DNA of 64,000 bases, from contig NZ_LIVZ01000006.1 in the NCBI RefSeq assembly GCF_001905845.1, positions 62,001 to 126,000 of the forward strand, written 5' to 3'. Positions 36,096 to 44,317 of this stretch are shown one piece after another. Source of the stretch: Streptomyces sp. TSRI0107 (GTDB lineage: Bacteria; Actinomycetota; Actinomycetes; Streptomycetales; Streptomycetaceae). Positions within the stretch are counted from its first letter, which is position 1. Each line of letters opens with the position of its first letter. The notes under the pieces were generated by a model. That model searched no databases, was not told where the DNA came from, and was given only the letters and a program-made list of their open reading frames with translations. Made by a program: the position numbers and the translations under genes.

Positions 36096-37628
36096 TCAGC
36101 GCACCTGCCCCAGCCACTGGAGGGTCCGCCGTACCTCCGCCGCGAGCGGATGGCCGGGGCCGCCGGTCCGTTCCACGTCGTGCAGCAGCCGTACGAGGGT
36201 GTCGTGGGCGGCGGTGCGGTCGCCGAGGGCGAGCAGGAGGTGGCCGATGCGGCGGCGGACGTCGTGAGCGAGCTCGGGGTCGCCGGAGACGTACTGGTTC
36301 TCGTAGTACGGCAGCAGTGCCCGGTACTCGGCGAGCGCCGCCGCCGGTTCGCCGAGTTGCTCCAGGCACTGCGCGGCGTCGTAGCGGAAGCGGAGCGACT
36401 GCGGGTCGGCCTGGCCGGCCTCGGCGGCGCGTTCGTCGGCGAGGCGGCGCAGTTCGGGCAGCGCGCGCCGGTACTGGCCGTCGTCCATGAGCGTCGCGGC
36501 GTACTGCTTGCGCAGGGTGCGCACGACCGGGGAGTGCTCGCCGTGCTGTTCGGCGGCGGCGGGCAGGATCGCCCCGAGGATGTCGACGGCCTGGGTGATG
36601 CGGCCCTCGCCGAGCAGCCGCTTGACCTCGTCGACGGCGCCCGCGACATCGGGCTTCTCGGCGACGCTGGGGACCGGTGCGACGGGGGCGGGCTGGGGCG
36701 CGGGCGTCCGCGGGCGGTCCGGCCACGGGGCGTGGGGGCGCACGAAGGGGCGCGTGGGGTCGAGGGGCGCCCCGGTGGGCGTGCCCCGCGCGGGCAGCAG
36801 CAGCGCCAGCTCCTCGTACACCTCCTGCGCGGACGCCGGCCGGTGCTGCGGGTCCTTGGCGAGCAGCCGCAGGACCAGGGTCTCCAGCGCCTCGGGCACC
36901 TCGGGCCGGATGCGGCGCACGGGCAGCGGCGGCTCGTACAGGTGCCGGTGCAGCACGCCGAGCGCCGTCGAGCCCACGAAGGGCACGTCTCCGCTGAGCA
37001 GTTCGTGCAACAGGACGCCGAGCGCGTACAGGTCGGTGTACGGGCCGACCGCGCCGCCCATGGCCTGCTCGGGCGCCATGTAGGCGGGCGAGCCGATCGG
37101 GGAGCCGGTGTGCGTCAGCCGCGTGGTGTCGGTGTCCATGACGGACGCGACACCGAGGTCGAGGACGGTGACCGTGCCGTCCTGCTTGACCATCACGTTG
37201 CGCGGCTTGAGGTCGCGGTGCACGATCGGCACGGCGTGCACGGCGCTCAGCACGGCGCACAGCTGCGCGGCGACCGCAACCGCCCACTGCCACGGGTACG
37301 GGTCGTGCTCGGCGAGGTGGTCGGAGAGGTCGGCGCCGTCGACGTACTGCATGACGAGGAACAGCTCCTCGCCCTCGCTCCCCGCGTCGTGCACGGTCAC
37401 CAGGCCGGGGTGGTCGACCTGCGCGGTCACCCGGCACTCGCGCACGAAGCGGCGGCGCAGCTCGTCGGCCTCCTGGCCGGCCACCTTGTCGGGGCGCAGC
37501 AGCTTCACCGCCACGCGCCGGTCCAGCCGCCGGTCGTAGGCCGTCCAGACCTGGCCCATGCCGCCCTGCCCGATGAGGGTGGCCAGTTCGTACCGGCCGG
37601 CGACGACGCGTCCTGTCGCCACGGTCAC
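36096..37628 (-). CDS. Serine/threonine protein kinase with C-terminal TPR region
   Basis: 510 aa from GTG 37628, overlapping the preceding membrane-protein stop by 4 bp. Kinase domain about 10-275: GQGGMGQVW loop, K42 in VAVKLL, catalytic loop HRDLKPRN (D139), VLDLG at 155-159 in place of DFG, and YMAPEQ. A Pro-rich hinge (about 285-330) follows, then a helical TPR-like region (about 335-505: ALPELRRLADERAAEAGQ, LEQLGEPAAALAEYRALLPY). There is no TM segment, unlike PknB types, so the kinase is cytosolic. Coupling to the adjacent membrane protein suggests a shared complex. Confidence 0.92.
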   Translation of the reverse strand: MTVATGRVVAGRYELATLIGQGGMGQVWTAYDRRLDRRVAVKLLRPDKVAGQEADELRRRFVRECRVTAQVDHPGLVTVHDAGSEGEELFLVMQYVDGADLSDHLAEHDPYPWQWAVAVAAQLCAVLSAVHAVPIVHRDLKPRNVMVKQDGTVTVLDLGVASVMDTDTTRLTHTGSPIGSPAYMAPEQAMGGAVGPYTDLYALGVLLHELLSGDVPFVGSTALGVLHRHLYEPPLPVRRIRPEVPEALETLVLRLLAKDPQHRPASAQEVYEELALLLPARGTPTGAPLDPTRPFVRPHAPWPDRPRTPAPQPAPVAPVPSVAEKPDVAGAVDEVKRLLGEGRITQAVDILGAILPAAAEQHGEHSPVVRTLRKQYAATLMDDGQYRRALPELRRLADERAAEAGQADPQSLRFRYDAAQCLEQLGEPAAALAEYRALLPYYENQYVSGDPELAHDVRRRIGHLLLALGDRTAAHDTLVRLLHDVERTGGPGHPLAAEVRRTLQWLGQVR

Positions 37629-38314
37629 CGTCCGCCCTCGTGATCGCCGTCCTGCCTGCGCAGGTAGTCGCTGAGTTCGTCGAGTTCGGCACGCACCTGG
37701 TCGATGCGGGCCGGCGCGGGGCGCTGCGGCGGCGGGGTGTGCGCCGGGGGCACGGGCACGCCGGTGCCGGGCGCCGGGGGCGGGGTGTGGGCCTGCGGGA
37801 CGCCGGGGGCGTGCTGCGGCTGCGGCGCGACCGGCGCGGCGGGCGCTGCCGGGATCTGCGGCATGCGCGCCACCGGCGGCGTCTGCGGGAGGGTGGTGGC
37901 CGTGCCCGTGGCGTACGGCGCCGGGGGCTGCGGGTAGCCGTACGCGGGCTGCGGGCCGTACGCGCCGTAGCGGAGCTGGTGGAAGTGGCGTACGTCCGCG
38001 GCGAGGTAGTACGCGATGACGATCACGAGCGTGCCCAGCAGCAGCCCGAGTCCGGTCCAGCCGCCCGCGGTGTGGATCTCCTCGCCGGGCTCGGTCCCCA
38101 GCAGCACCATGGCGAGGATGTCGACGGCCAGGACGGCCACGAACAGTCCCCAGTCCAGCGACCTGCGCGTGACGATCGCCAGGCGCAGCAGCATCGTCCA
38201 GGTCAGGAAGCCGAGGCTGAGGACGGAGATCACCACGAAGAGCACACGCAGGACGACCAGCCACGCCGTGGGAGGCGGCTGCTTCACCGGCTGCGCGTAG
38301 CCGTGGCCATGCAT
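37625..38314 (-). CDS. Membrane protein with Pro-rich cytoplasmic tail, partner of kinase gene
   Basis: 229 aa from ATG 38314 (CAGGAGC upstream; longer starts lack a site). Three hydrophobic segments in the first 110 residues (WLVVLRVLFVVISVLSLGFL; GLFVAVLAVDILAMVLLG; GLGLLLGTLVIVIAYYLA) are followed by a Pro/Ala/Gly-rich tail of about 75 residues and a charged C-terminal helix (IDQVRAELDELSDYLRRQDG). The stop overlaps the kinase start (GTGA). It may be an anchor or a substrate of the kinase; this is inferred from coupling. Confidence 0.7.
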   Translation of the reverse strand: MHGHGYAQPVKQPPPTAWLVVLRVLFVVISVLSLGFLTWTMLLRLAIVTRRSLDWGLFVAVLAVDILAMVLLGTEPGEEIHTAGGWTGLGLLLGTLVIVIAYYLAADVRHFHQLRYGAYGPQPAYGYPQPPAPYATGTATTLPQTPPVARMPQIPAAPAAPVAPQPQHAPGVPQAHTPPPAPGTGVPVPPAHTPPPQRPAPARIDQVRAELDELSDYLRRQDGDHEGGR

Positions 38315-38487
38315 GACTGCTCCTGATACCTGAGGTGGGACGTACGGCGCCCGCCGGCGCCGGAACGCCGGTCGCGCGATGGTCGCTTCGAGCGTATAGG
38401 CCGACACGGACAACCGGTCCTGGGTTGTACCGAACCGTTGTCGTGCTGATCACTTCCGTCGCGGTCCGCGTTCGCGGGCCCGCGTCC

Positions 38488-40686
38488 TCAGTCCGGTGTG
38501 ACCGTGCCGTCCGTCAGGCCGTCGTACATGCCGCGCACGAGTTGCTCCCCGAGCCGGCTCGCGTGGCGCAGCGCCCGCTCGAACTCGTCGAGTGCGCGGA
38601 AGCGCGCGCCGTAGCGCCGCTGTTCGTCGAGCGGGAGCCGGGGCAGTTGCAGCCGGCGCACGTCGAGGCGGGTGGCGGTGGAGGCGTAGCTGCTGGCCTG
38701 GCGGTTGTTGGCGGTGCCGCGCAGGAAGCCGGCGAGGAACCAGGGGTCCAGTGCCGTGGGGTCGGGGCGCAGCAGTACGAGGTTGCGCCCCAGGGCGGCG
38801 CCCCCCGTCGCGTCGTCGATGACGCGCGCCACCGCACCGCCGCCGAGCACCGGCACGACGACGTCACCGGGCTCCGTCAGCACCGCCTCGTCCTCGCTCT
38901 CGGGCAGGCTCCCGGAGGGTGCCGTTCCGGCGAGGACGTCGTGGTCGGTGAGAACGGGCACGCGCGTGTGCCCGCCGTTTCCGCCGGTCCGCATCACCAG
39001 GGCGCCGCCGCGCGCGAGTTCACCGACGGTGGTGAGCGGCCAGCGCGCGGGCTCGGCGGAACGCGCCGGGGGCGGGGTGAGCTCGGTGGTCAGCCGCAGG
39101 GTCTCGCCGAGGCGCGTACGCACGTCCGTGAGCTGTTCGGCGCCGTCGGCCGCCGCGGGCGGCGGGAGGTGGCGGGCCGGGGAGAAGTCCACGTCGTCGT
39201 CGAGGAGTTCGATGACCGGCACGGAACGCGCCAGACCCGGCCGTTCCGCCAGGGTGCCCGCGCGGTCGAAGGCGCGCCAGGCGTCGAGGACGGCGTCCCG
39301 CACGGCCTGCCAGTCGGGCCCGCCCCGCCCCTCCGTGGCGAACTGCCCGGCGTCCGCGAGCAGCACCTCCGGCTGCGCGGGCGCCTTGTCGGGACGGCGG
39401 AGCACCCACACGTGCAGGGGGATGTTGTACGGCGGTGCCGCGCCGACCGGCAGCGCGACGACGGCCCGCAGCGCGCCGCGGCGCAGCAGGTCGGCGCGGA
39501 TACGGCGGCCGGAACGGCGGGAGGCGGCGGCGGGCGGCATCAGCAGCACGGCCGTGCCGCCGTCCCGCAGCCGGGCCAGCGCGTGCTGCACCCAGGCCAG
39601 CTCGGACTCGGTGCGGGCCGGGAAGCCGTACTCCCAGCGCGGGTCGTAGGCCAGTTCGTCGTGACCCCAGTTGCGCTCGTTGAACGGCGGATGGCACAGG
39701 ACGACGTCGGCGCGCAGCGCGGGGTGGGCGTCCGCGCGCAGGCTGTCGCCGTCGGCCGCGCGCACGGCGGCCGGGGTGTGCAGGGCGAGCCGGAAGGCGG
39801 TGAGCGCGGCGAGGTCGGCCGCGCTGTCCTGGGCGTACAGCTCCTGGTCGGGCCGGGCGGGGACGGCGCGCAGCAGGGCGCCGGTGCCGCAGGCCGGGTC
39901 GAGGACGGTGCGGGCGGGGCCGGCGAGGTCGGCCATGAGGCGGGCCAGTTCGGCGGGGGTGAGCGTGTACTGGCGCGGGTTGGCGTCGAGGTGCCGCCCG
40001 AGCAGGAACTCGAACGTCTGCCGGGCGCCCATCTCGGCGGCCAGCTCGGCGGCGCCGCGCAGCAGGGGGGCGGAGGGGAGGAGTTCGGGGCCGCTGGGCA
40101 CGTGAACGGCGAGTGCGCTCTTCACAGTCTTCGTCGGGTCACCGGGCCGGTCATTGGTGGACGGCGTGTGAACCGAAGGCGGCGTGTGAACCGAAAGCGG
40201 CCTGTGAACAGAGGATGGCGTGTGAACTGAGGGCGGAGTGGTCACAGACGCTCCGGCATTCACCTGTCCGGGCCGTCGCCCTCGGGCCGCTTCACCGAAC
40301 CGCGGTGTGATCACCTGCTCCAGCGCCGCGGGCAGCATCGCCGCGAGCCGTTCGTCGGACCCGGCGCTCACCTCCAGCCACACCGTCGGCCGGTCGTGGA
40401 TGAGCAGCAGGACGGACCCGGCGTGCGTGAGCGCGGTGACGGGTCCCTCCGGGTGCCCGGCGAGTTGCTGCCAGACGCGCTCCCGGAGCGGGACTTCGGC
40501 GAGTTTTCCCTGGTGGCGGAGCCAGGCCTCGACCTCGGCGAGGGCGAAGGAGGGGCTGGTCTCCGTGCCGCCGACCGGCTTGGGGAAGTCGGCGTGCCGT
40601 CGGCGCCAGTTGCTCACGGCGGCCCGGCCGACGCCGGCGAGCCGGGCGATTCCGGCGGCGGTCACCTCTGTCGCGTTGTCCTGCAC
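38488..40686 (-). CDS. HTH-N6-DNA methyltransferase-like-specificity domain fusion protein
   Basis: 732 aa from GTG 40686 (GAGGGGAG upstream). Residues 5-40 form a helix-turn-helix (AAGIARLAGVGRAAVSNWRR). A Pro/Ser/Val linker with SVHTPP repeats spans about 147-175. The methylase core (about 215-480) has DPACGTGALL (motif I, about 262) and CHPPFN (about 330), where type I HsdM enzymes have NPPF. The C-terminal 190 residues look like an HsdS-type target recognition half (WPLTTVGELARGGALVMRTG, VLLRPDPTALDPWFLAGFLR, RLQLPRLPLDEQRRYG). No restriction subunit is near. It may be an orphan methylase or a DNA-binding regulator that lost catalysis. Confidence 0.85.
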   Translation of the reverse strand: MQDNATEVTAAGIARLAGVGRAAVSNWRRRHADFPKPVGGTETSPSFALAEVEAWLRHQGKLAEVPLRERVWQQLAGHPEGPVTALTHAGSVLLLIHDRPTVWLEVSAGSDERLAAMLPAALEQVITPRFGEAARGRRPGQVNAGASVTTPPSVHTPSSVHRPLSVHTPPSVHTPSTNDRPGDPTKTVKSALAVHVPSGPELLPSAPLLRGAAELAAEMGARQTFEFLLGRHLDANPRQYTLTPAELARLMADLAGPARTVLDPACGTGALLRAVPARPDQELYAQDSAADLAALTAFRLALHTPAAVRAADGDSLRADAHPALRADVVLCHPPFNERNWGHDELAYDPRWEYGFPARTESELAWVQHALARLRDGGTAVLLMPPAAASRRSGRRIRADLLRRGALRAVVALPVGAAPPYNIPLHVWVLRRPDKAPAQPEVLLADAGQFATEGRGGPDWQAVRDAVLDAWRAFDRAGTLAERPGLARSVPVIELLDDDVDFSPARHLPPPAAADGAEQLTDVRTRLGETLRLTTELTPPPARSAEPARWPLTTVGELARGGALVMRTGGNGGHTRVPVLTDHDVLAGTAPSGSLPESEDEAVLTEPGDVVVPVLGGGAVARVIDDATGGAALGRNLVLLRPDPTALDPWFLAGFLRGTANNRQASSYASTATRLDVRRLQLPRLPLDEQRRYGARFRALDEFERALRHASRLGEQLVRGMYDGLTDGTVTPD
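40167..40246. repeat. Tandem 18-bp repeat with TGTGAAC core inside the methylase gene
   Basis: TGTGAAC begins at 40167, 40185, 40203 and 40221, an exact 18-bp period; a fifth unit at 40239 is diverged (TGGTCACA). It encodes six-residue repeats (SVHTPP-type) on the minus strand. The same core forms the inverted repeat at 40829-40854. Confidence 0.85.
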
Positions 40687-40828
40687 CCGCCCGCTCCCCT
40701 CGCCGCGTTTGTGGCTGCGCCGTCGGCGCGCCGTCTGGCGTTCCCGTGTGTGGCGCCTTGCTGTGTGTCGTCGAGCATACCGACGCACGCAAGATCCCTC
40801 GATTCACGACCGTGTACGGGGACCATTC

Positions 40829-40854
40829 TGTGAACCGTGTTGACTCGGTTCACA
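40829..40854. promoter_or_regulatory. TGTGAACC inverted repeat over the promoter of the secreted repeat protein
   Basis: TGTGAACC-N10-GGTTCACA, perfect 8-bp arms, in the divergent 243-bp gap. TTGACT (40840-40845) between the arms is a plausible -35, with CTTATT about 18 bp downstream as -10, so occupancy would block the plus-strand promoter. The arms match the repeats inside the neighbouring HTH-methylase gene. Confidence 0.6.
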
Positions 40855-40929
40855 CGCCGTGCTCTTATTGACCCAGCGAACGAACGACTGCCGGACCGAG
40901 GCAGTCGACACGTCGGGGAGGGAACAGTC

Positions 40930-41616
40930 ATGGGCATGAAGACCAAGGTCGCGCTGGGTGCCGTCGTGGGTGTCGTGGTCATCGGCGCCGTGTCGGCGAA
41001 CGGCGGCGGCGACGACGGCGGCGCCAAGGGCGGCGACAAGGGCTCTTCGGCGTCCGCCGGCCAGAAGCCGGGCACCGTCAAGGACTCCGGTGCCGAGGCC
41101 GCCGAGGAGAAGAAGGTCGCCTTCGAGGGGGACGGCGACTTCCAGGTCGGCTCCGACATCAAGCCCGGCACCTACCGCACCACCGGCAACACCGACGACA
41201 TGTGCTACTGGGAGCGTGCCAAGGACGCCTCGGGCGAGATGGAGTCCCTGCTGGCCAACGACAACGTCAGCGGCACCAGCTACGTCACCATCAAGGACAC
41301 CGACAAGCTCTTCACGTCGAGCGGCTGCAACGACTGGGAGGCCGTCGACACCAAGGCCAAGGGCGGCTCCCCCGCCGACAAGATGGCCGGCAGCGGCGGC
41401 ATGTACAGAGTCGGCGTGGACATCGCCCCGGGCACCTACAAGTCGACCGGCAACACGGACGACATGTGCTACTGGGAGCGGACCAAGGACTCCGAGCACT
41501 CGCTCGACTCGATCATCGCGAACAACAACGTGTCCGGCTCGGCGGTCGTCACGATCAGCGCCTCGGACGCCTACTTCAAGACGTCCGGCTGCCAGGACTG
41601 GAAGAAGACCGGCTGA
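40930..41616 (+). CDS. Secreted protein with two tandem 70-residue repeats
   Basis: 228 aa from ATG 40930 (GGAGGGAAC upstream; the frame is open earlier without a site). N-terminal hydrophobic export segment (VALGAVVGVVVIGAVSA), a Gly/Ser/Lys linker, then two copies of one domain. Repeat 1 runs about 73-138 (VGSDIKPGTYRTTGNTDDMC to FTSSGCNDWE), repeat 2 about 157-226 (VGVDIAPGTYKSTGNTDDMC to FKTSGCQDWK). Each has two cysteines (DMCYWER and SGC-x-DW), probably a disulfide. The PGTY motif is found in actinobacterial exported beta-sandwich proteins. No enzymatic residues. Promoter carries the TGTGAACC inverted repeat. Confidence 0.75.
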   Translation: MGMKTKVALGAVVGVVVIGAVSANGGGDDGGAKGGDKGSSASAGQKPGTVKDSGAEAAEEKKVAFEGDGDFQVGSDIKPGTYRTTGNTDDMCYWERAKDASGEMESLLANDNVSGTSYVTIKDTDKLFTSSGCNDWEAVDTKAKGGSPADKMAGSGGMYRVGVDIAPGTYKSTGNTDDMCYWERTKDSEHSLDSIIANNNVSGSAVVTISASDAYFKTSGCQDWKKTG

Positions 41617-41830
41617 GCCGACGGCTCACCGGGCGGTCGGCCACCCGGGCCGGCCGCCGCGCGGGGCACGGCCGGCACACCTGCCCCTCCCGCGCGGCCA
41701 CCTCATGCGGCATCACCCGCATCGCATCAACCCCATCGCGTCAGCCGGACGCATCGTCGGCATCCGCATCCGCATCCGCTCCACCGCAACGCACCGAACA
41801 ACCCCCACAGCTCACCCCCGAGGAACTCCC

Positions 41831-42577
41831 ATGCGCCGTACCGCTCTTGCCGCTCTCTGCCTCGCCGCCGCGACCACCGTCGGCCTCACCGGCTGTCTGC
41901 CGGGCGAGGACAAGGCGGACGACAAGCCGAAGGGGCCGTTCGCCGGACTGACCGGCGGAGAGATCGCCGACCGGGCCGTGAAGGCCACGACCGAGGCCTC
42001 GTCGCTGCGCCTGACGGGTGACATCCCCGCGGACGAGTCGGGCAGCGCGATGACCTTCGACATGGCCCTGAACAAGAAGGGCGAGTGCGCCGGAACGCTC
42101 GGCACCGGCGGGGGCAAGGCCGATCTGATCCGGACCGGCGACACCATCTACGTGCGCTACGACGAGGCGTTCCTGCGCGCCGACAGCGAGGGTCAGCCCA
42201 AGGAGGAGACCGACGCGGCGGTGGACCTGCTGGCCGGGAAGTGGACCAAGATGGCCGCGGAGGGCGCGGACGCCGAGGACATCGCGAGCTTCTGCGATCT
42301 GGACGAGGTGCTCGGCGGCGCCGAGGACGTGAACTCGGACGCGGCCCGCGGCAAGACCACCACCGTCGACGGCACCCCGGCGATCGTCCTGCACGAGAAG
42401 GACGGCAAGGACCGCTACAAGCTGTACGTGGCCACCGAGGGCAAGCCGTACCTGCTGCGCGTGGACGACACCAACGCCGGCGACCGCACCACGCTGACCC
42501 TCAGCGACTTCGGGAAGCCGGTCCCGGCGAAGAAGCCCAGCGGCGAGATCCTGGACCTGGACGAGCTCGCCGGCTGA
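41831..42577 (+). CDS. LppX/LprG-like lipoprotein
   Basis: 248 aa from ATG 41831 (GAGGAAC upstream). Lipoprotein signal: RRTALAALCLAAATTVGLTGC, lipidated Cys at about 22. The mature part has repeated beta strands (ASSLRLTGDIPADESGSAMT, KADLIRTGDTIYVRYDEAFL, GKPYLLRVDDTNAGDRTTLT) like the half-barrel LolA/LppX fold of actinobacterial lipoproteins that carry lipids or sense envelope state. It follows the secreted repeat protein by 214 bp; that gap has a string of GCATC/CATCGC near-repeats (41710-41780). The 3' end overlaps a convergent GNAT frame. Confidence 0.75.
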   Translation: MRRTALAALCLAAATTVGLTGCLPGEDKADDKPKGPFAGLTGGEIADRAVKATTEASSLRLTGDIPADESGSAMTFDMALNKKGECAGTLGTGGGKADLIRTGDTIYVRYDEAFLRADSEGQPKEETDAAVDLLAGKWTKMAAEGADAEDIASFCDLDEVLGGAEDVNSDAARGKTTTVDGTPAIVLHEKDGKDRYKLYVATEGKPYLLRVDDTNAGDRTTLTLSDFGKPVPAKKPSGEILDLDELAG

Positions 42578-43367
42578 GCCGCCACCTCCCTGTAGGGGCC
42601 TCACGCACAGGCCCGTACAGGGGGTGCCGCATCCACACGTTGGGCTCGACGTACACGGCGTACCCCCGCTCCGGCTCGCACCGCACCGGCACCAGCGCGC
42701 CGGGCACCTCCACGTCGCCCGCGGTGTCGAACGGCAGCCCGGTCCACTCCCGCCACTGCTCCAGCGACCCGGAGACGGTCATCGAGGCCGGTGCCACGGA
42801 GTGGACGACGGCGCCGGCCCGGGCGTGGACGCGCATCCAGGGGTCGTTCGGAAGCCCGTCGGGGCGTACCCGGCGGGCGTACTCGTCCATCGGCGTACGG
42901 GGTTCCAGGTGCTTGGCGTTGGGGCGTACGGGGGCGACGACCTCGCGGAAGCCGAGGGCGCGGGCGTTGTCCCGCATGGCGGTGAGCATCCGTCCGGACA
43001 GGCCGAGGCCCTGGGCGTGCGGGGCGACGGAGACGGAGATCGCGCTGACGGTGTCGGCACGGACCCCGCGCCGCAGGTCGGAGAAGGCCCACAGGAGGAC
43101 CGCGTCCCAGCCGCGCGCGGGGAGTTCGCCGCGACCGGCGGCGTCGAGGGCGAACGGCACGCTGTACGCGTTCGCGACGACCTCGCCCCGCTCGTCCTCG
43201 GCGAACAGCACGTACTGCGGCAGTTCGGCGGCTATCCGCGGGAAGTGGGCCCAGCCCACCGGGTCCTGAAGCACGAACTCCGGCCAGCTGTCCGCCATTC
43301 CGTAGACCCGCTCCAGCATGTCGGGACGCTCGGCCAGGCTCGATATCTTCCAGTCGGTGGGGGCCAT
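42501..43367 (-). CDS. GNAT-family acetyltransferase with antisense-overlapping C-terminus
   Basis: 288 aa from ATG 43367. The GNAT acetyl-CoA region is about residues 105-140: ISVSVAPHAQGLGLSGRMLT (Q/RxxGxG/A) followed by ALGFREVVAPVRPN. The N-terminal segment (MADSWPEFVLQDPVGWAHFP) is typical of large actinobacterial GNAT proteins. The substrate is unknown. The last 26 codons run antisense into the lipoprotein gene (77-bp overlap) and across a hairpin, are Arg/Pro-rich and look unconserved, so the ancestral stop was probably lost near 42590. Confidence 0.72.
   Translation of the reverse strand: MAPTDWKISSLAERPDMLERVYGMADSWPEFVLQDPVGWAHFPRIAAELPQYVLFAEDERGEVVANAYSVPFALDAAGRGELPARGWDAVLLWAFSDLRRGVRADTVSAISVSVAPHAQGLGLSGRMLTAMRDNARALGFREVVAPVRPNAKHLEPRTPMDEYARRVRPDGLPNDPWMRVHARAGAVVHSVAPASMTVSGSLEQWREWTGLPFDTAGDVEVPGALVPVRCEPERGYAVYVEPNVWMRHPLYGPVREAPTGRWRLSRRARPGPGSRRWASSPGPASRSR
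42588..42622. terminator. Hairpin between the convergent lipoprotein and GNAT genes
   Basis: CCCTGTAGGGGCCT and AGGCCCGTACAGGG form a 14-bp stem with one mismatch, 10 bp after the lipoprotein stop but inside the GNAT reading frame. Confidence 0.6.
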
Positions 43368-43462
43368 GGGGTCACCGTAGGCGGCGCGGCGGACACCGGA
43401 AACCGGATTTCCGCACAGCCCGACGCGCAGCCCGGCGCCCGGCCCGACGCGCAGCGCGGCGC

Positions 43463-44182
43463 TCAGTCCGCGTGGAACCTCGGCGGTGCCTTCGTCGGGT
43501 TGCCGCCCGAGGGCAGTTCCTGGTCCGGGCAGCGGGAGAGCACGCGTCGCATCGCGGCCCGCTCCGCGGAGGTCACCCACAGCCCGTACTTCTTCTTCAC
43601 GGCGACCTGCGCGGCGACATACGGGCACCGGTAGGCCTTGTTCGGCGGCAGCCAGGTCGCCGTGTCGCCGTCTCCCTTGGCACGGTTGGTGCCCGCGTGC
43701 ACGGCGAGAAGGTTGAGCGGGTCGTTGGCGAAGGCGATGCGCTTGCTGGGGTCCCATGCACCGGCGCCCTTCTGCCAGGCGTCGGACAGGGCGACGACAT
43801 GGTCTATGTCGACCTGGCTGCGGCCCCGGACGAAGGTGACGTCCTTGCCGGTGTAGGGGTCGGGGTCCAGCGTGCCGGAGGCCACCTCGCAGTGTCCTTC
43901 GCGGAACCGGACGTCGGCGAGGTCCCGCTGGAGGATGTCGTCCCGGGTGTCACAGTCGTTGGAGTCGGTGTCCGCCCAGGGGCTGCCGAAGCGGTCCCGG
44001 TCGTAGCCGGTCCTCGGTGCGCGGCCCTTGACGGGCAGGGATTCGACGGCCGCGAGGGCCGGTCCGCCAGCGGCCGTCTCCTGCGGGCCGCCGGCTCCCG
44101 GGGGCGACCCGGTGCAGCCGGTCAGGGTTCCCAGCAGTACGCCCACGGCGACCGCCGCCGTGCCACCCCCAAGACGCCTCAC
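43463..44182 (-). CDS. Secreted HNH-type nuclease lipoprotein (DUF1524/GmrSD C-terminal type)
   Basis: 239 aa from GTG 44182. Lipobox LTGC (Cys at about 23) after a hydrophobic signal. Mature domain: TDSNDCDTRDDILQRDL, SQVDIDHVVALSDAWQKGA (HNH-type DIDHVV), NDPLNLLAVHAGTNRAKGDG (N of the HNH) and YRCPYVAAQV, matching the DUF1524 nuclease domain of GmrSD-like enzymes and secreted actinobacterial nucleases. Four cysteines could form disulfides outside the cell. It probably degrades extracellular DNA. Confidence 0.85.
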   Translation of the reverse strand: MRRLGGGTAAVAVGVLLGTLTGCTGSPPGAGGPQETAAGGPALAAVESLPVKGRAPRTGYDRDRFGSPWADTDSNDCDTRDDILQRDLADVRFREGHCEVASGTLDPDPYTGKDVTFVRGRSQVDIDHVVALSDAWQKGAGAWDPSKRIAFANDPLNLLAVHAGTNRAKGDGDTATWLPPNKAYRCPYVAAQVAVKKKYGLWVTSAERAAMRRVLSRCPDQELPSGGNPTKAPPRFHAD

Positions 44183-44317
44183 CGCGCGCCCCTTCCGTCG
44201 AGCCTGGTGTCACGGTAGCCGCACACAGGTTCAGACCACACCGGGGCCCGACTCGGCATACGCGACATGCCGGGCGTATCGTCGGTTTTGAGTCATAGCC
44301 GGAAGGAGTAGCTCTGT

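Noticed and set aside
40167..40246. Regular 18-bp repeats as a CRISPR array
   Set aside because: No spacers of constant size with unique sequence; units are contiguous and lie in frame inside a gene.
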